Below, in pieces: positions 43,242 to 52,809 of a stretch of DNA of 53,240 bases. Under the pieces are notes generated by a model. The model had not been told where the DNA came from, searched no databases, and was given only the letters and a program-made list of their open reading frames with translations. Numbering within the stretch: position 1 is the first letter of the stretch; each line of letters starts with the position of its first letter. The translations under genes were made by a program, and so were the position numbers. Origin of the DNA: Chryseobacterium arachidis (GTDB lineage: Bacteria; Bacteroidota; Bacteroidia; Flavobacteriales; Weeksellaceae); contig NZ_FQUT01000022.1 of assembly GCF_900129245.1 (NCBI RefSeq), forward strand, positions 1 to 53,240. The letters are read 5' to 3'.

Positions 43242-46200
43242 TTATTGTATTAAACTTTTTATTATATCCAATCCTATTGTGATCTCTTCTTTTATTTCTT
43301 TCTCCATGGCTGAAAAATCTATATTTTCATCAGCTTTTTTCTCCCATTTCAATGCACATTCTGAAAGTCTGAAAAGACCCGCAGTTCCGGCAGTTCCTTT
43401 AAGCTTGTGAAGAATCATTTTGGCATCGGCTGTATTTTTTTCTGCCACCACATTCCCAATATTATCCTTTGTCTGGATCAGCTCGTTAATCACAAGATTT
43501 AAAAATATTTCTTTAAAATCTTCATCACCACCAGTCTGGTCGTTCAGCATATCCATATCGATGTATTTCTCCTTTACTCCTCCAGATTCTTCAATTATAT
43601 CTTTATCTTCTTCAACAGCAATATATTTTTTGAGCATTTCTGAGAGATCTGATTGTCTGAGAGGTTTTGGAAGAAAATCATTCATTCCCGAGTCTATACA
43701 TTTTTCTTTTTCTCCCAACACGTTTCCGGCTGTAACACCAATGATGGGTACATCTTTATATCCCGGTAAGAGACGAATCTGCCGCGTAGCCTCAATACCG
43801 TTCATTACAGGCATCTGCACATCCATCAGTATAATAGAGAAATTCTTATTCTTGCATGCTTCCAGTGCTTCAAGACCATTGACAGCTTCCGTTAAATTTG
43901 CATCGGGCACAAGAGATTTCATCATTCTGTTATTCAGAATCATATTTACAGGATTATCGTCTACCAAAAGAACATCAAGCTCTTTCATAAAAAGGAACTG
44001 GTCTTTTTCAGAATGCTTTTTAACAAGAACTTCTGTTACGCTACTCTGTGCAACACGTTTGAGTGTTTTATACAAATCATCAGATTTTATGGGCTTTAAG
44101 AGAAAATAAGAATTGTCTTCTTTACGGAAAGAATTAATGACATCGTGCTCCTCCGAAGAAGTGTGAAGAATTACCAATGGTGCAGTCTCATTTCGTTCTT
44201 TAAACAATGTCCTGATCTTCTCAATTGTTTCCAGACCGGAAATCACCGGCATATGATAATCCATCAGGATGACATCGAAACGTTCTCCTTTCAGCAGTAT
44301 CTGTAAAGCTTCCATTCCGTTGGAAGCCAAGGTAGCTTCTATATTTTTATAGGTAAGCATATGCTGAAGAATAACTCTGTTGGCTTCATTATCATCCACC
44401 ACCAGCACTTTCTTTATCGTGAGATCATCATCTTCTCTTATTTCTGATATTTCGTAAGGAATTTCAATGTCGAAGAAAAACACAGAACCTTTTTCAGGGG
44501 TGCTGATCAGCGACAGCTGACTTCCCATATAGCCCAGAATATTGTTTGATATGGTAAGACCAAGACCGGTTCCTCCATAACGTTTGCTGATGGAACTGTT
44601 TTCCTGAGTAAAAGCATCAAAAATATGCTTCTGTTTTTCGACAGGGATGCCTATTCCCGTATCTCTTACAGAAAACCGCAGAGTAATATTTTGACTATCC
44701 ATACGAAGCTTTTCGACTTTCAGCTCAATCTCGCCCTCTTGTGTAAATTTAACGGCATTACCGAGAAGGTTGATAAGGATTTGCTTTAATCTGGATTCAT
44801 CGAGTAACAGTGCTTTCGGAAGTCCGGGTTCTATATTAAGAAGAAGCTCTATATCTTTTTTCTGAGACTGGTACAGAATGACATTAATAACCTGGCTCAC
44901 CATATCATAAACATCGCTTTTCTCTATCAGAAGATCCATTTTACCGGATTCTATTTTAGAAAAATCCAGAATATCATTAATAATACTGAGAAGATTTTCC
45001 CCGGATTCATTAATATAGTTAAGATATTGATTCTGAATTTCATTGAGTGGAGTTCTTAAAAGAAGATCAGAGAATCCTATGATTCCGTTTAAAGGAGTCC
45101 GGATTTCATGGCTCATATTCGCAAGAAACTCTGATTTTGCCTTGCTTGCGGTATCAGCGGTTTTTTTTGCATTTTTAAGCTCTTCATTAATATGTACAGC
45201 GTTGGTAATATTCTGTACAGACACAATGACCCCTCCTATTTCATTATCCGAAAGATACCAAGGGCCCACCTTAAGATCAAAATGCTGTATTTCTTCCTTA
45301 CCATCAATACTGATTGCAAAATCTTCATTAATGTAAGTTTTTCCCTGCAAAGCCGCACGATAAATTTCTTTTCGTTCTTCAGGAACATTGGGAGATATTA
45401 CAAAAAGATTCTTTCCGATAATATCCTTTTCATTCATGTTGAAATCATCTCTCCATTTACTGCTTACAGAAATATAATTAAGATCTTTATCAAACATCGC
45501 CACAGCAACCGGAACATACGTAACAAACGACTGCATCATCGCTTCATTTTTGGTAATTTCAAGGAACATTTTTTTGAAAACATCTATATCCTGAATAATA
45601 CCAAAAACCCTGTTGCAGACTCCATTTTCGAACTCCGGAATTGCTTTCACCCTTACCCAGATCATAACGCCGTCGTTACGGATAAGCTGAAATTCCTCAT
45701 CGTACGGAATTCCCTCTGTCACCGCTCTGTTGAATAAGAATCTTACCCTTTCCCTGCTTTCTTCTTCATAGAAACCGATAGCATTTTCGAAATTCGGCTG
45801 AAAATTATCTTTTATTTTATGAATCTCTTTTGTACTTTGAGACCAGAACACCGTGTTTTTTACAAGATTGACTTCCCAGCCGCCTACCTGTGCTACCGAG
45901 CTGGTCTGCTCCAACATTTTCTTAGTATATATCAAATCCTTTTCAAGAGTCATCCTTTCGGTGACATTCAGTGCTGTGCTTACAACATAAGGTTTACCCT
46001 CCTCATCCAGCTCAACAAGGTTATGATACATCCAAATAAGTTCTTCCCCTTCTTTGGTTTTCAGAATCATATTTCCAAAATCCTCTCCGTTCTTTTTGAT
46101 GCGCTCCAGATATTGTTCTAAAGCCGGCCAGTTCTGTTCGGGAACCAGATCTTTAAGATTAAGATCTTTAACCTCATTCTCAGAATAATGCAATGTTTCT

Positions 46201-47153
46201 CTTCCTTTTTCATTAACAGCCAGAATATTGCCTTCCATATCATGCATACTCATCAAACCGATGGCATTTTCAAAGAAACTCCTGAAACGTCTTTCGGAGC
46301 TTTCCAACTGACGTTTCTCTTCCGTTTGCTCAGTAATATTGATTCCGAAGCAGAAAATCTCAGAAAGTTCCTTATTGGGTTTCAATACCCATTCTACAAT
46401 CACAGAACTGCCGTCTTCAATGATTGTAGAGGTAGTAAAAGATACTTCGTTGGAACTTTTCGGAAAACCTTTAAGCTTTGAAAGTTGTTCGTTATTGTCT
46501 TCGCCGAAAATCTGGCTGAAACCGAGCCCGAACGCATCTTCTTTTTGTAAAGAGAATATTTTTTCGACTACGGGATTGAAATCTTTAAGTTTCAATTCTT
46601 CATCCAAAACACAGATCAGATTATTGGATATATTAAAGAGCTGCTGAAAATATTCTGCATAAATGGTCTTTCTCTTAGCCGTTAAAAGCTTACCAATAAC
46701 ATCTGCAAGCTTTTTAAGTGCTGTAATCTGACTGTCTGTTATAGTTCTGGGTTTATAGTCAATCACACAGATTGTTCCCAGCGCAAAACCTTCGTCATCA
46801 ATAAATGGTATCCCTGCATAAAACCGTATTCCTCCTTCAAGAATTAAAGGGTTGTTTCTGGATCTGTCATCCAGCAGGGTATCATTAATGATCACAACCT
46901 CTCCGCTTGCTATTGAATACTGGCAAACCGTATTTTCTCTTTCTACAGAATCGATCTCCATGCCTATACAACTTTGGATAGTCTGTGTCTCGCTTTCCAT
47001 GATCGAAATTAGAGATGCGGGACAATCGGCGATAAGACATGCGGTTTCTACAAAAACATCAAATTGAGGGTCTTTGCCAAAATTCAGGAGATCGAAAAAT
47101 TCTAATTTTTTCAATCTTCCTATCTCATTATCAGGAATGATATACTTTGTCAT
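43242..47153 (-). CDS. Hybrid histidine kinase: GAF-PAS(x4)-HisKA-HATPase-REC-REC-Hpt
   Basis: 1303 residues without membrane helices, so cytoplasmic. GAF at about 20-160 (IAGSGEVV-like redox/ligand GAF; SCIGMEID region), about four PAS/PAC modules at 165-660, HisKA at about 670-740 (NMSHEIRTPLNGIIGFSD, His about 681), HATPase_c at about 785-905 (N box LLGNAVKFT, G1 DTGIGI, G2 GGTGLGL), two receivers (KVLVVDDNEANR with LMDYHMP, Asp about 962; LLVDDNPVNM with LMDVQMP, Asp about 1111), and a C-terminal Hpt domain (ILHKLKGTAGTAG, His about 1249). A complete internal phosphorelay, first gene of the operon, probably governing the polymer machinery downstream. The signal is unknown. Confidence 0.93.
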   Translation of the reverse strand: MTKYIIPDNEIGRLKKLEFFDLLNFGKDPQFDVFVETACLIADCPASLISIMESETQTIQSCIGMEIDSVERENTVCQYSIASGEVVIINDTLLDDRSRNNPLILEGGIRFYAGIPFIDDEGFALGTICVIDYKPRTITDSQITALKKLADVIGKLLTAKRKTIYAEYFQQLFNISNNLICVLDEELKLKDFNPVVEKIFSLQKEDAFGLGFSQIFGEDNNEQLSKLKGFPKSSNEVSFTTSTIIEDGSSVIVEWVLKPNKELSEIFCFGINITEQTEEKRQLESSERRFRSFFENAIGLMSMHDMEGNILAVNEKGRETLHYSENEVKDLNLKDLVPEQNWPALEQYLERIKKNGEDFGNMILKTKEGEELIWMYHNLVELDEEGKPYVVSTALNVTERMTLEKDLIYTKKMLEQTSSVAQVGGWEVNLVKNTVFWSQSTKEIHKIKDNFQPNFENAIGFYEEESRERVRFLFNRAVTEGIPYDEEFQLIRNDGVMIWVRVKAIPEFENGVCNRVFGIIQDIDVFKKMFLEITKNEAMMQSFVTYVPVAVAMFDKDLNYISVSSKWRDDFNMNEKDIIGKNLFVISPNVPEERKEIYRAALQGKTYINEDFAISIDGKEEIQHFDLKVGPWYLSDNEIGGVIVSVQNITNAVHINEELKNAKKTADTASKAKSEFLANMSHEIRTPLNGIIGFSDLLLRTPLNEIQNQYLNYINESGENLLSIINDILDFSKIESGKMDLLIEKSDVYDMVSQVINVILYQSQKKDIELLLNIEPGLPKALLLDESRLKQILINLLGNAVKFTQEGEIELKVEKLRMDSQNITLRFSVRDTGIGIPVEKQKHIFDAFTQENSSISKRYGGTGLGLTISNNILGYMGSQLSLISTPEKGSVFFFDIEIPYEISEIREDDDLTIKKVLVVDDNEANRVILQHMLTYKNIEATLASNGMEALQILLKGERFDVILMDYHMPVISGLETIEKIRTLFKERNETAPLVILHTSSEEHDVINSFRKEDNSYFLLKPIKSDDLYKTLKRVAQSSVTEVLVKKHSEKDQFLFMKELDVLLVDDNPVNMILNNRMMKSLVPDANLTEAVNGLEALEACKNKNFSIILMDVQMPVMNGIEATRQIRLLPGYKDVPIIGVTAGNVLGEKEKCIDSGMNDFLPKPLRQSDLSEMLKKYIAVEEDKDIIEESGGVKEKYIDMDMLNDQTGGDEDFKEIFLNLVINELIQTKDNIGNVVAEKNTADAKMILHKLKGTAGTAGLFRLSECALKWEKKADENIDFSAMEKEIKEEITIGLDIIKSLIQ

Positions 47154-47502
47154 AATAACGACTAAAATATTTAAAATAAAATAAATATCATTACAATATT
47201 TTTAAAAATATTTTTTTAAAAAAATGATTTTATCGATACTGCAAAATTACAAATATTATATATCACTACTTATAGAAAATTTACTTAAAGTAATTTCTTT
47301 AAGTCATTTGCTTATTCAAAAAAAATTATCAAATCATAGAATTAAACAGAAGTAACATCAGAAATAAATACAAATTATTCATTTTTAATAATTTATATAA
47401 AAATCAAATCTCAGAAACGAACACAGAGGTGTTTTTTGTATAAAATAAGAGAAATCTCAGAAAAAAATAATCTCGATTGAATAAAGTATCGCAAAGAGAA
47501 CT
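47154..47502. other. AT-rich spacer
   Basis: Contains no gene on either strand. It includes the promoter of the kinase operon (minus strand), for which I find only partial TAnnTTTG matches near 47240-47255, and the 3' end of the HxlR gene. Confidence 0.5.
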
Positions 47503-47883
47503 TTAATCTTCCTCCGGATCCACCGATCCCTGGATTCTCTTTAAAATTAAGGTTCTTAACCGTTCTTCATGCTGATCTCCCCACTGTCCCAAAGCGCCTA
47601 CAACTGGGATCAGACTTTCACCAAACTCAGTTAAGCTATATTCTACTTTTGGGGGTACAACAGGGTAGATTTTCTTCGTAACCAACTCATGATCTTCCAA
47701 CTCTTTTAGCTGGATATTTAAAACTCTTCGCGATGCATCAGGAATTTTACGCTGTAATTCGCTCGGTCTTTTATGTCCCTGATTGATAAACCAAAGAAGA
47801 CGGATTTTCCATTTGCCGTACAGCACTTCACCGATCAGGTCAAGACCACAATTCAGATTCGGAATTATTTTTCTCTCATACAT
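47503..47883 (-). CDS. HxlR-family transcriptional regulator
   Basis: A 126-residue winged-helix repressor: LIGEVLYGKWKIRLLWFINQ, then RPSELQRKIPDASRRVLNIQ (recognition helix) and the wing KIYPVVPPKVEYSLTEFGES. The start at 47883 (MYERKIIPNL) is chosen as the family start; the longer frame upstream runs into the intergenic operator. It is divergent from the SDR gene at 48013. HxlR proteins respond to electrophiles, quinones or aldehydes; no conserved Cys sensor is evident beyond Cys12 near the N-terminus. Confidence 0.9.
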   Translation of the reverse strand: MYERKIIPNLNCGLDLIGEVLYGKWKIRLLWFINQGHKRPSELQRKIPDASRRVLNIQLKELEDHELVTKKIYPVVPPKVEYSLTEFGESLIPVVGALGQWGDQHEERLRTLILKRIQGSVDPEED

Positions 47884-47917
47884 AATGTAAAAGTAAGCGT
47901 ATGTTCCGATTTGTGCA

Positions 47918-47940
47918 ATAGGGGAATAATTTATCCCTAT
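47918..47940. promoter_or_regulatory. Operator-like palindrome in the HxlR/SDR divergent region
   Basis: Arms ATAGGG and CCCTAT separated by an 11-base AT-rich core, itself nearly symmetric. It lies 35 bases upstream of hxlR and about 73 bases upstream of the SDR, the place for a dual-purpose operator. Confidence 0.5.
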
Positions 47941-48012
47941 ATGAATCGTAATTCCGTACTTGTATGAACTGTTTTTATACCCCAATTTTGTCCTATAAAA
48001 CAAATCTAAAAA

Positions 48013-48804
48013 ATGGAACAATTTAATTACAACAATGAGTTATCAGGCAAAATTGCATTGGTAACAGGAGGTACGAAAGGAGCAGGAAAAGCCATTGCAG
48101 ACAGACTGCTACAGGCTGGCGCAACGGTTATTATTACCGCAAGAAATGCCCCTGAACAAGAAAACAGCAATCTGCATTTCATTTCAGCAGATCTGAGTAC
48201 AGCAGAAGGCACCCAAAAAGTAATCAGCGAAGTGCTTTCGGGCTACGGAAGACTGGATATTCTGGTTAACAACCTTGGGGGATCATCTACTCCTGCAGGC
48301 GGGTTTGCCGTGCTTAATGATCAAGATTGGGAATCAACACTACAGGCTAATCTTTTGGCTCCGGTTCGGCTGGACAGGGGATTTTTACCGCAAATGATCG
48401 AGCGAAAAACGGGTGTTATTATTCACATCGCTTCTATCCAAGGTAAACTGCCTCTATACGATTCTACTTTGCCTTACGCAGCTGCAAAAGCAGCACTGAG
48501 AAACTACAGCAAAAGCTTATCAAACGAAGTTACGCCTAAAGGTGTTCGTGTACTGGCGGTTTCTCCAGGATGGATCAATACCACAGCATCGGAAGCCTGG
48601 CTGGGTGAAATTGCAAGAAATTCGAACAGTACGGTAGAAGAAGCGCAACAGGGCGTAATGGATGCATTGGGAGGAATTCCTTTCGGAAGACCTGCTGAGC
48701 CTGCCGAAGTTGCAGAATTTGTAGGCTTTCTGGTTTCACCAAGAGCCAGCTATTTAACAGGAACAGAATATGTAATCGATGGCGGAACCGTACCAACCAT
48801 TTAA
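48013..48804 (+). CDS. Short-chain dehydrogenase/reductase
   Basis: 263 residues: TGGTKGAG at 18-25, NNLGG at about 86-90 (in place of NNAG), catalytic Ser141, Tyr155, Lys159 (YAAAK), end YLTGTEYVIDGGTVPTI. Cytoplasmic NAD(P)-dependent oxidoreductase. It is divergent from the HxlR regulator and 25 bases upstream of the NTF2-like gene, so it is probably induced by an electrophile. Substrate is unknown. Confidence 0.93.
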   Translation: MEQFNYNNELSGKIALVTGGTKGAGKAIADRLLQAGATVIITARNAPEQENSNLHFISADLSTAEGTQKVISEVLSGYGRLDILVNNLGGSSTPAGGFAVLNDQDWESTLQANLLAPVRLDRGFLPQMIERKTGVIIHIASIQGKLPLYDSTLPYAAAKAALRNYSKSLSNEVTPKGVRVLAVSPGWINTTASEAWLGEIARNSNSTVEEAQQGVMDALGGIPFGRPAEPAEVAEFVGFLVSPRASYLTGTEYVIDGGTVPTI

Positions 48805-48829
48805 TAATCATTAAAAAAAAATAGAAAAT

Positions 48830-49147
48830 ATGAACTTACCAAATGTAATCAGCGAGTTAGTAAAAACACAGAATAATTTTGATAGTGCTGCTTATGCACA
48901 ATGTTTTGCAGAAACAGCCGTAGTTTTTGATGAAGGCAAAACCCATACAGGGAAAAAAGAAATCGAACAATGGATCGACAAATCCAACAAAGATTATAAA
49001 GCGACTATGGAACCTGTAGATTATGATGAAAAAGAAAATATTTTATCAGCAAAAATTTCAGGAACATTTCCGGGCAGTCCGATTATTTTAAAATTTCATT
49101 TTGAAATTGCGGACGGAAAAATCCAGCACTTAAAAGTGACAGAATAA
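48830..49147 (+). CDS. NTF2-like / SnoaL-type protein
   Basis: 105 residues of the cone-shaped NTF2 fold (NFDSAAYAQCFAETAVVFDE, then GKTHTGKKEIEQWIDKS), shorter than the relative at 5846. It is co-transcribed with the SDR. Proteins of this type often accompany SDRs as lactone or polyketide cyclases, or bind the substrate; function cannot be stated. Confidence 0.85.
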   Translation: MNLPNVISELVKTQNNFDSAAYAQCFAETAVVFDEGKTHTGKKEIEQWIDKSNKDYKATMEPVDYDEKENILSAKISGTFPGSPIILKFHFEIADGKIQHLKVTE

Positions 49148-49245
49148 AATACACAAAAATGTATTTCTAAAACCTGATGGTATAAGTCTGAGAATCGTTT
49201 ATCAGAAAACTTTTCTCTGAAAATAAGGATCGACAATATCAAAAA

Positions 49246-49273
49246 AAGTCCGTTCACGAGTGGTGAGACGGAC
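49246..49273. terminator. Bidirectional terminator between the SDR operon and the antiporter
   Basis: Stem AGTCCGT / ACGGACT with loop of 14 bases, flanked by AAAAAA on the left and CTTTTTATT on the right. It serves the SDR-NTF2 pair and the convergent antiporter gene. Confidence 0.8.
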
Positions 49274-49312
49274 TCTTTTTATTCAAAAACTTAAAATAAT
49301 ATTACAACGAAA

Positions 49313-50896
49313 TTAACCTTTCATATTCAGTCTTTCTTCCTGCAAATCCAATAGTCTCAGGTGCTTCCTGATAATATTTTCATCCAGTAAAAGTTCTTCG
49401 CGGTTTTTGTTGATAAGCCAGCTTCTTTGAGCGTCGAGTATGTCAATATAAATACGTCTGTATTCCTCATAATTCAGAATGATTTCAGAACTGCTCAACT
49501 GGTTTTCGTATTTCTGCAATTGATCTTTCAAAGCCGGAAAACTTTCTATTTTGTCTGCATAATCACTTCGGATTTTATCAATGGCTACTTTTGCCAGATT
49601 GTTTAGAATTTCATAATCGATCTCTTTTGCACTTCTTATGAAATCCCTGTCTACCGGCGGAAATCTTTTAAGTAAAAAAGGAAGAGTAAGTCCCTGTAAA
49701 AGCAGCGTCAACAGAATCACGATAAAAGTAATAAAAAGGATCATATTTCTTTGTGGGAACGGAGAGCCGTCATCTAAAGTCAAGGGAATGGAAAGCGCTG
49801 CCGCTAAAGAAACTACCCCTCTCATCCCGGTCCATCCAATAATTAAAGGAGTCTGCCATCCTGGTGACTGCGGATCGGCAACAGTAATAAAATTTCTCAT
49901 CACTAGGGTTGTAATGAGTGCCCCATACCCAGCTAAAATCCTGACAATAATAAGCACTACGGTGACTGCAATTCCGTAACCGATGGCAGTGTAAATATCT
50001 GTTTCGCCCAATCCTGAAACAATTTCCGGCAGGTCTAAACCGATCAGCATGAAAACAATCCCGTTCAACAGGAAACAAAAACTTTCCCAAACCGTTACCG
50101 TACGTATTCGCGACGCACTGCTTAAAAAATCATGACTGCGGTAAGAAAGAAACAACCCACCAGTAACCACTGCCAAAACTCCGGACGCATGAAGCTGTTC
50201 TGCCGCCAAATACATGGAGAATGGTGCAATAAAGGTCAGCAGTATATCTATATTGGCGTCAGTAGGCAATATTTTATGCATTTTCAAAAAAACATACGCA
50301 ATACAAAGTCCGATTCCCAAACCTCCGAAGCACATCCATACAAAACTTCCGGCTGCTTCATGCCAGACAAACTGTCCGGTTGCAGCAGCAATCATTGCAA
50401 ACCTGAAAATGATCAACGAAGAAGCATCATTCAGCAAACTTTCACCCTCAAGAATGGAAGCCAGCCTTTTCGGAACTTTTACAAACTTTAAAATTGCTCC
50501 GGCGCTCACTGCATCCGGTGGCGAAACAATACCACCCAGCAAAAAACCAAGAGCCAGAGAAAATCCCGGAATAAAATAATTGGCAAAAACAGCAACTGAG
50601 AGTGCCGTAAAGAAAACGACTACGAAAGCAAAGCTGAAGATAATCCTGCGCCATCGCCACAGTTCTTTCCAAGAGGTTGACCATGCCGCTTCATACAGTA
50701 ACGGAGGCAAAAAAATGATAAATAATAATTCGGGTTCTATCTTAATAGGTGGTACTCCGGGAATAAAACTTATGACTAGTCCTGCCAAAACCAGTAAAAC
50801 CGGATATGCAACTTTAATCTTATTAGCCAGCATGATGAGCATCGTAATTAAGAAAACCAGGAAAAGATAAAATTCAAAGTCTTTAAGCATGTACAA
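49313..50896 (-). CDS. Na+/H+ antiporter, CPA1 family (NhaP/YjcE-like)
   Basis: 527 residues: 12 or so helices with the CPA1 hallmarks LLGGIVSPPDAVSAGAILK (the family usually has LGA-x-x-xPTDP/A), GESLLNDASSLIIFRFAM (ND motif, antiport site), VTGGLFLSYR, and GWTGMRGVVSLAAALSIP (conserved G-x-R-G). The last 110 residues are a charged coiled-coil tail (KSFPALKDQLQKYENQLSSS) in the cytoplasm. Expected role is sodium and pH homeostasis. It is monocistronic and convergent with the SDR operon. MYM at the start offers two ATGs two codons apart. Confidence 0.93.
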   Translation of the reverse strand: MYMLKDFEFYLFLVFLITMLIMLANKIKVAYPVLLVLAGLVISFIPGVPPIKIEPELLFIIFLPPLLYEAAWSTSWKELWRWRRIIFSFAFVVVFFTALSVAVFANYFIPGFSLALGFLLGGIVSPPDAVSAGAILKFVKVPKRLASILEGESLLNDASSLIIFRFAMIAAATGQFVWHEAAGSFVWMCFGGLGIGLCIAYVFLKMHKILPTDANIDILLTFIAPFSMYLAAEQLHASGVLAVVTGGLFLSYRSHDFLSSASRIRTVTVWESFCFLLNGIVFMLIGLDLPEIVSGLGETDIYTAIGYGIAVTVVLIIVRILAGYGALITTLVMRNFITVADPQSPGWQTPLIIGWTGMRGVVSLAAALSIPLTLDDGSPFPQRNMILFITFIVILLTLLLQGLTLPFLLKRFPPVDRDFIRSAKEIDYEILNNLAKVAIDKIRSDYADKIESFPALKDQLQKYENQLSSSEIILNYEEYRRIYIDILDAQRSWLINKNREELLLDENIIRKHLRLLDLQEERLNMKG

Positions 50897-50973
50897 AATT
50901 TTAGATACTAAAATATATATTAAATTCTTAAAAATTTTACACTTCTACGGAATTTTCCCTCTTAGAAAATTAA

Positions 50974-51507
50974 TTATTTTCTTCGTTCATATTTCAGCTG
51001 TACCAATCCTGTTTCAAATGTTTTTGCTGTAATGAATTCAAGCGCCTGTTCCGGTCTTCCGTCTTTAAAAAGCCTTGTTCCGCCACCTAATAAAATCGGG
51101 ATCACCGAAATTGTAAACTCGTCGATCAGATAATGTTTCAATAGCTCATTTATAATTTGGGCACCACCGTCACAATATATATTTTTTCCTTCTTCGGACT
51201 TTAGATGGTTGATTAATTCTGTTATATCTCCTGTATAGAAAGTCGTTCTGCCCACTTTTTGTCTTTCAGTTCTTGTGATAACGTAAATATCCCGCTGACC
51301 ATTGTCATAATGAGATGGGCCGATTTCTTTAAGTACATAATCATAGGTTTTTCTGCCGATTATTACTGTATCAATTTGGGAAGTAAAGTCCGCGTAACCG
51401 TAATCTTCCCCTTCTTTTTCTACAATTTTCAAAAAACTCAGGTCATCGTTTGGTTTTGCTATGTAGCCATCTAAACTCATAGCAATGAAAAGTGATAATT
51501 TTCGCAT
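50974..51507 (-). CDS. Dihydrofolate-reductase-like (RibD C-terminal domain) protein
   Basis: 177 residues: RKLSLFIAMSLDGYIAKPND, IIGRKTYDYVL, and IYCDGGAQIINELLKH with LIDEFTISVIPILLGGGTRL, all diagnostic of the YyaP/YwjB/RibD-C family of NADPH-dependent reductases. It is not the housekeeping FolA. The start at 51507 is chosen from family alignment; an ATG 14 codons upstream is possible. Substrate is unknown. Confidence 0.92.
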   Translation of the reverse strand: MRKLSLFIAMSLDGYIAKPNDDLSFLKIVEKEGEDYGYADFTSQIDTVIIGRKTYDYVLKEIGPSHYDNGQRDIYVITRTERQKVGRTTFYTGDITELINHLKSEEGKNIYCDGGAQIINELLKHYLIDEFTISVIPILLGGGTRLFKDGRPEQALEFITAKTFETGLVQLKYERRK

Positions 51508-51568
51508 TGATTTTAATTTTAATATTTCTGCAAATTTACTTTTACTCAACTACCTGTACTTTGTAAAA

Positions 51569-51709
51569 ATGCGACAAATTAAAGTAAATAAGATTTTTAA
51601 TAGATTTTCCAAAATGATAAGAGCTTTTCAATTCTTGTTTAATTTAGCTCTAATCAAATCATCTGTAAGAGTGTTCGAAGATGTGCTGGTTAAGGTCACA
51701 AATTTTTAA
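51569..51709 (+). CDS. Small 46-residue frame carrying the KSS..LVKVTN motif
   Basis: A basic small frame beginning MRQIKVNKIFNRFSKMIRAF and ending FEDVLVKVTNF just before a strong terminator. Its last 16-18 residues are shared with an eroded sequence at 19706-19757. It may be a real small protein or the tail of a lost gene. The family is not recognised. Confidence 0.3.
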   Translation: MRQIKVNKIFNRFSKMIRAFQFLFNLALIKSSVRVFEDVLVKVTNF

Positions 51710-51743
51710 AATGGCGCCAACAGTCTTCAGTTGGCGCCATTTT
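51708..51743. terminator. Perfect 14-bp hairpin terminator
   Basis: Arms AAAATGGCGCCAAC and GTTGGCGCCATTTT with an 8-base loop and a T-run after the right arm. Flanking A/T tracts let it work in both directions, for the small plus-strand frame and for the convergent YhdH gene. Confidence 0.85.
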
Positions 51744-51796
51744 TAGTAATAATTTATTGGATTACCAATTAATACAAAATTAAAACGATTATAATC

Positions 51797-52789
51797 TTAA
51801 AGTTTCACCACCGCTCTCCCCTGCATTTTCCCACTGTGTATTCTATCAATATATTCGGGCAGTTCTTCAAGACTTATTATTTTTGCTAAATCGTTGAGCT
51901 GTTGAGGTTTCCAATCAGTTCCCAGATTTTTCCATACAGGAATTCTCTTTTCCAAGGGAATTTCCACACTGTCAATTCCGATGAGTTGAATTCCTTTAAG
52001 AATAAAAGGAAAAACGGTTGTATTAAGTTCCCCACCGCCTACCATTCCGCAGGTTGTCGCCACTCCTTCATAATGGAGACTTTTGATTAAAGTTGCCAAA
52101 ATATTTCCTCCCACTGTATCAATAGCCGCCGAAAAATGGGGTTTAAGCAACGCTTTACCGCTTTTATCTTCAAAATCCTGTCTTGAAATAATCTCAGCTG
52201 CACCCAACGATTTCAAAAAAGGAATTGCTTCTTCTTTTGAGCTGATTGCCGTCACCTGAAATCCTAATTTTGCTAAAATAGCAACTGCCACCGAACCGAC
52301 TCCTCCGGTAGATCCACTAACTGCAACAGTTCCTTTTTCTGGCGTGATTCCATTGCGAAGCAATGCCTGGACAGAAAGACCTGCAGTAAAACCAGCAGTA
52401 CCATAAATCATCGCTTCTTTAGCTGTAAGACCTTCCGGTAGTTTAATAATCCAGCTTTCAGGAACAACAATGTACTGCCCGAATCCTCCGTTGGTATTCA
52501 TTCCCAAATCAAAACCTGTTACCAACACCTGATCTCCACTTTTCCAGAGTGACGAAGAGGAAACTTCAACCGTTCCCGCGGCATCAATTCCCGGAGTGTG
52601 GGGATAGTTTCTTGTCACCCCTTTGTTTCCTTTGGCAGATAATGCATCTTTGTAATTCAGAGAACTGTATTCGACTCTTATCAATACTTTCCCATCAGGA
52701 ATATCCTCAATTTGCTTTTCTACAATTGTTGAGCTGTACGTGCCATCTTCCTGCTCTGCAGTTTCTAACGCCGGATATGTTTTTGCCAT
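51797..52789 (-). CDS. YhdH/AcuI-type quinone oxidoreductase (MDR superfamily)
   Basis: 330 residues. Zinc-free medium-chain reductase: SSLNYKDALSAKGNKGVTRN, HTPGIDAAGTVE, and the Rossmann motif VSGSTGGVGSVAVAILAKLG at about 155-175. YhdH/AcuI relatives reduce acryloyl-CoA or quinones with NADPH, so the substrate here is either. It follows the acetolactate decarboxylase gene by 20 bases and may form a two-gene operon with it. Confidence 0.93.
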   Translation of the reverse strand: MAKTYPALETAEQEDGTYSSTIVEKQIEDIPDGKVLIRVEYSSLNYKDALSAKGNKGVTRNYPHTPGIDAAGTVEVSSSSLWKSGDQVLVTGFDLGMNTNGGFGQYIVVPESWIIKLPEGLTAKEAMIYGTAGFTAGLSVQALLRNGITPEKGTVAVSGSTGGVGSVAVAILAKLGFQVTAISSKEEAIPFLKSLGAAEIISRQDFEDKSGKALLKPHFSAAIDTVGGNILATLIKSLHYEGVATTCGMVGGGELNTTVFPFILKGIQLIGIDSVEIPLEKRIPVWKNLGTDWKPQQLNDLAKIISLEELPEYIDRIHSGKMQGRAVVKL

Positions 52790-52809
52790 AATAATTATTT
52801 TATATAAAG

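Noticed and set aside
43420..46647. Several long frames on the plus strand across the hybrid kinase gene
   Set aside because: They are antisense shadows of a gene with clear domain structure; none has a recognisable domain of its own.
51485..51709. A longer version of the small plus-strand frame starting at 51485
   Set aside because: Its first part overlaps the start of the DHFR-like gene in antisense; only the ATG at 51569 lies in free DNA.
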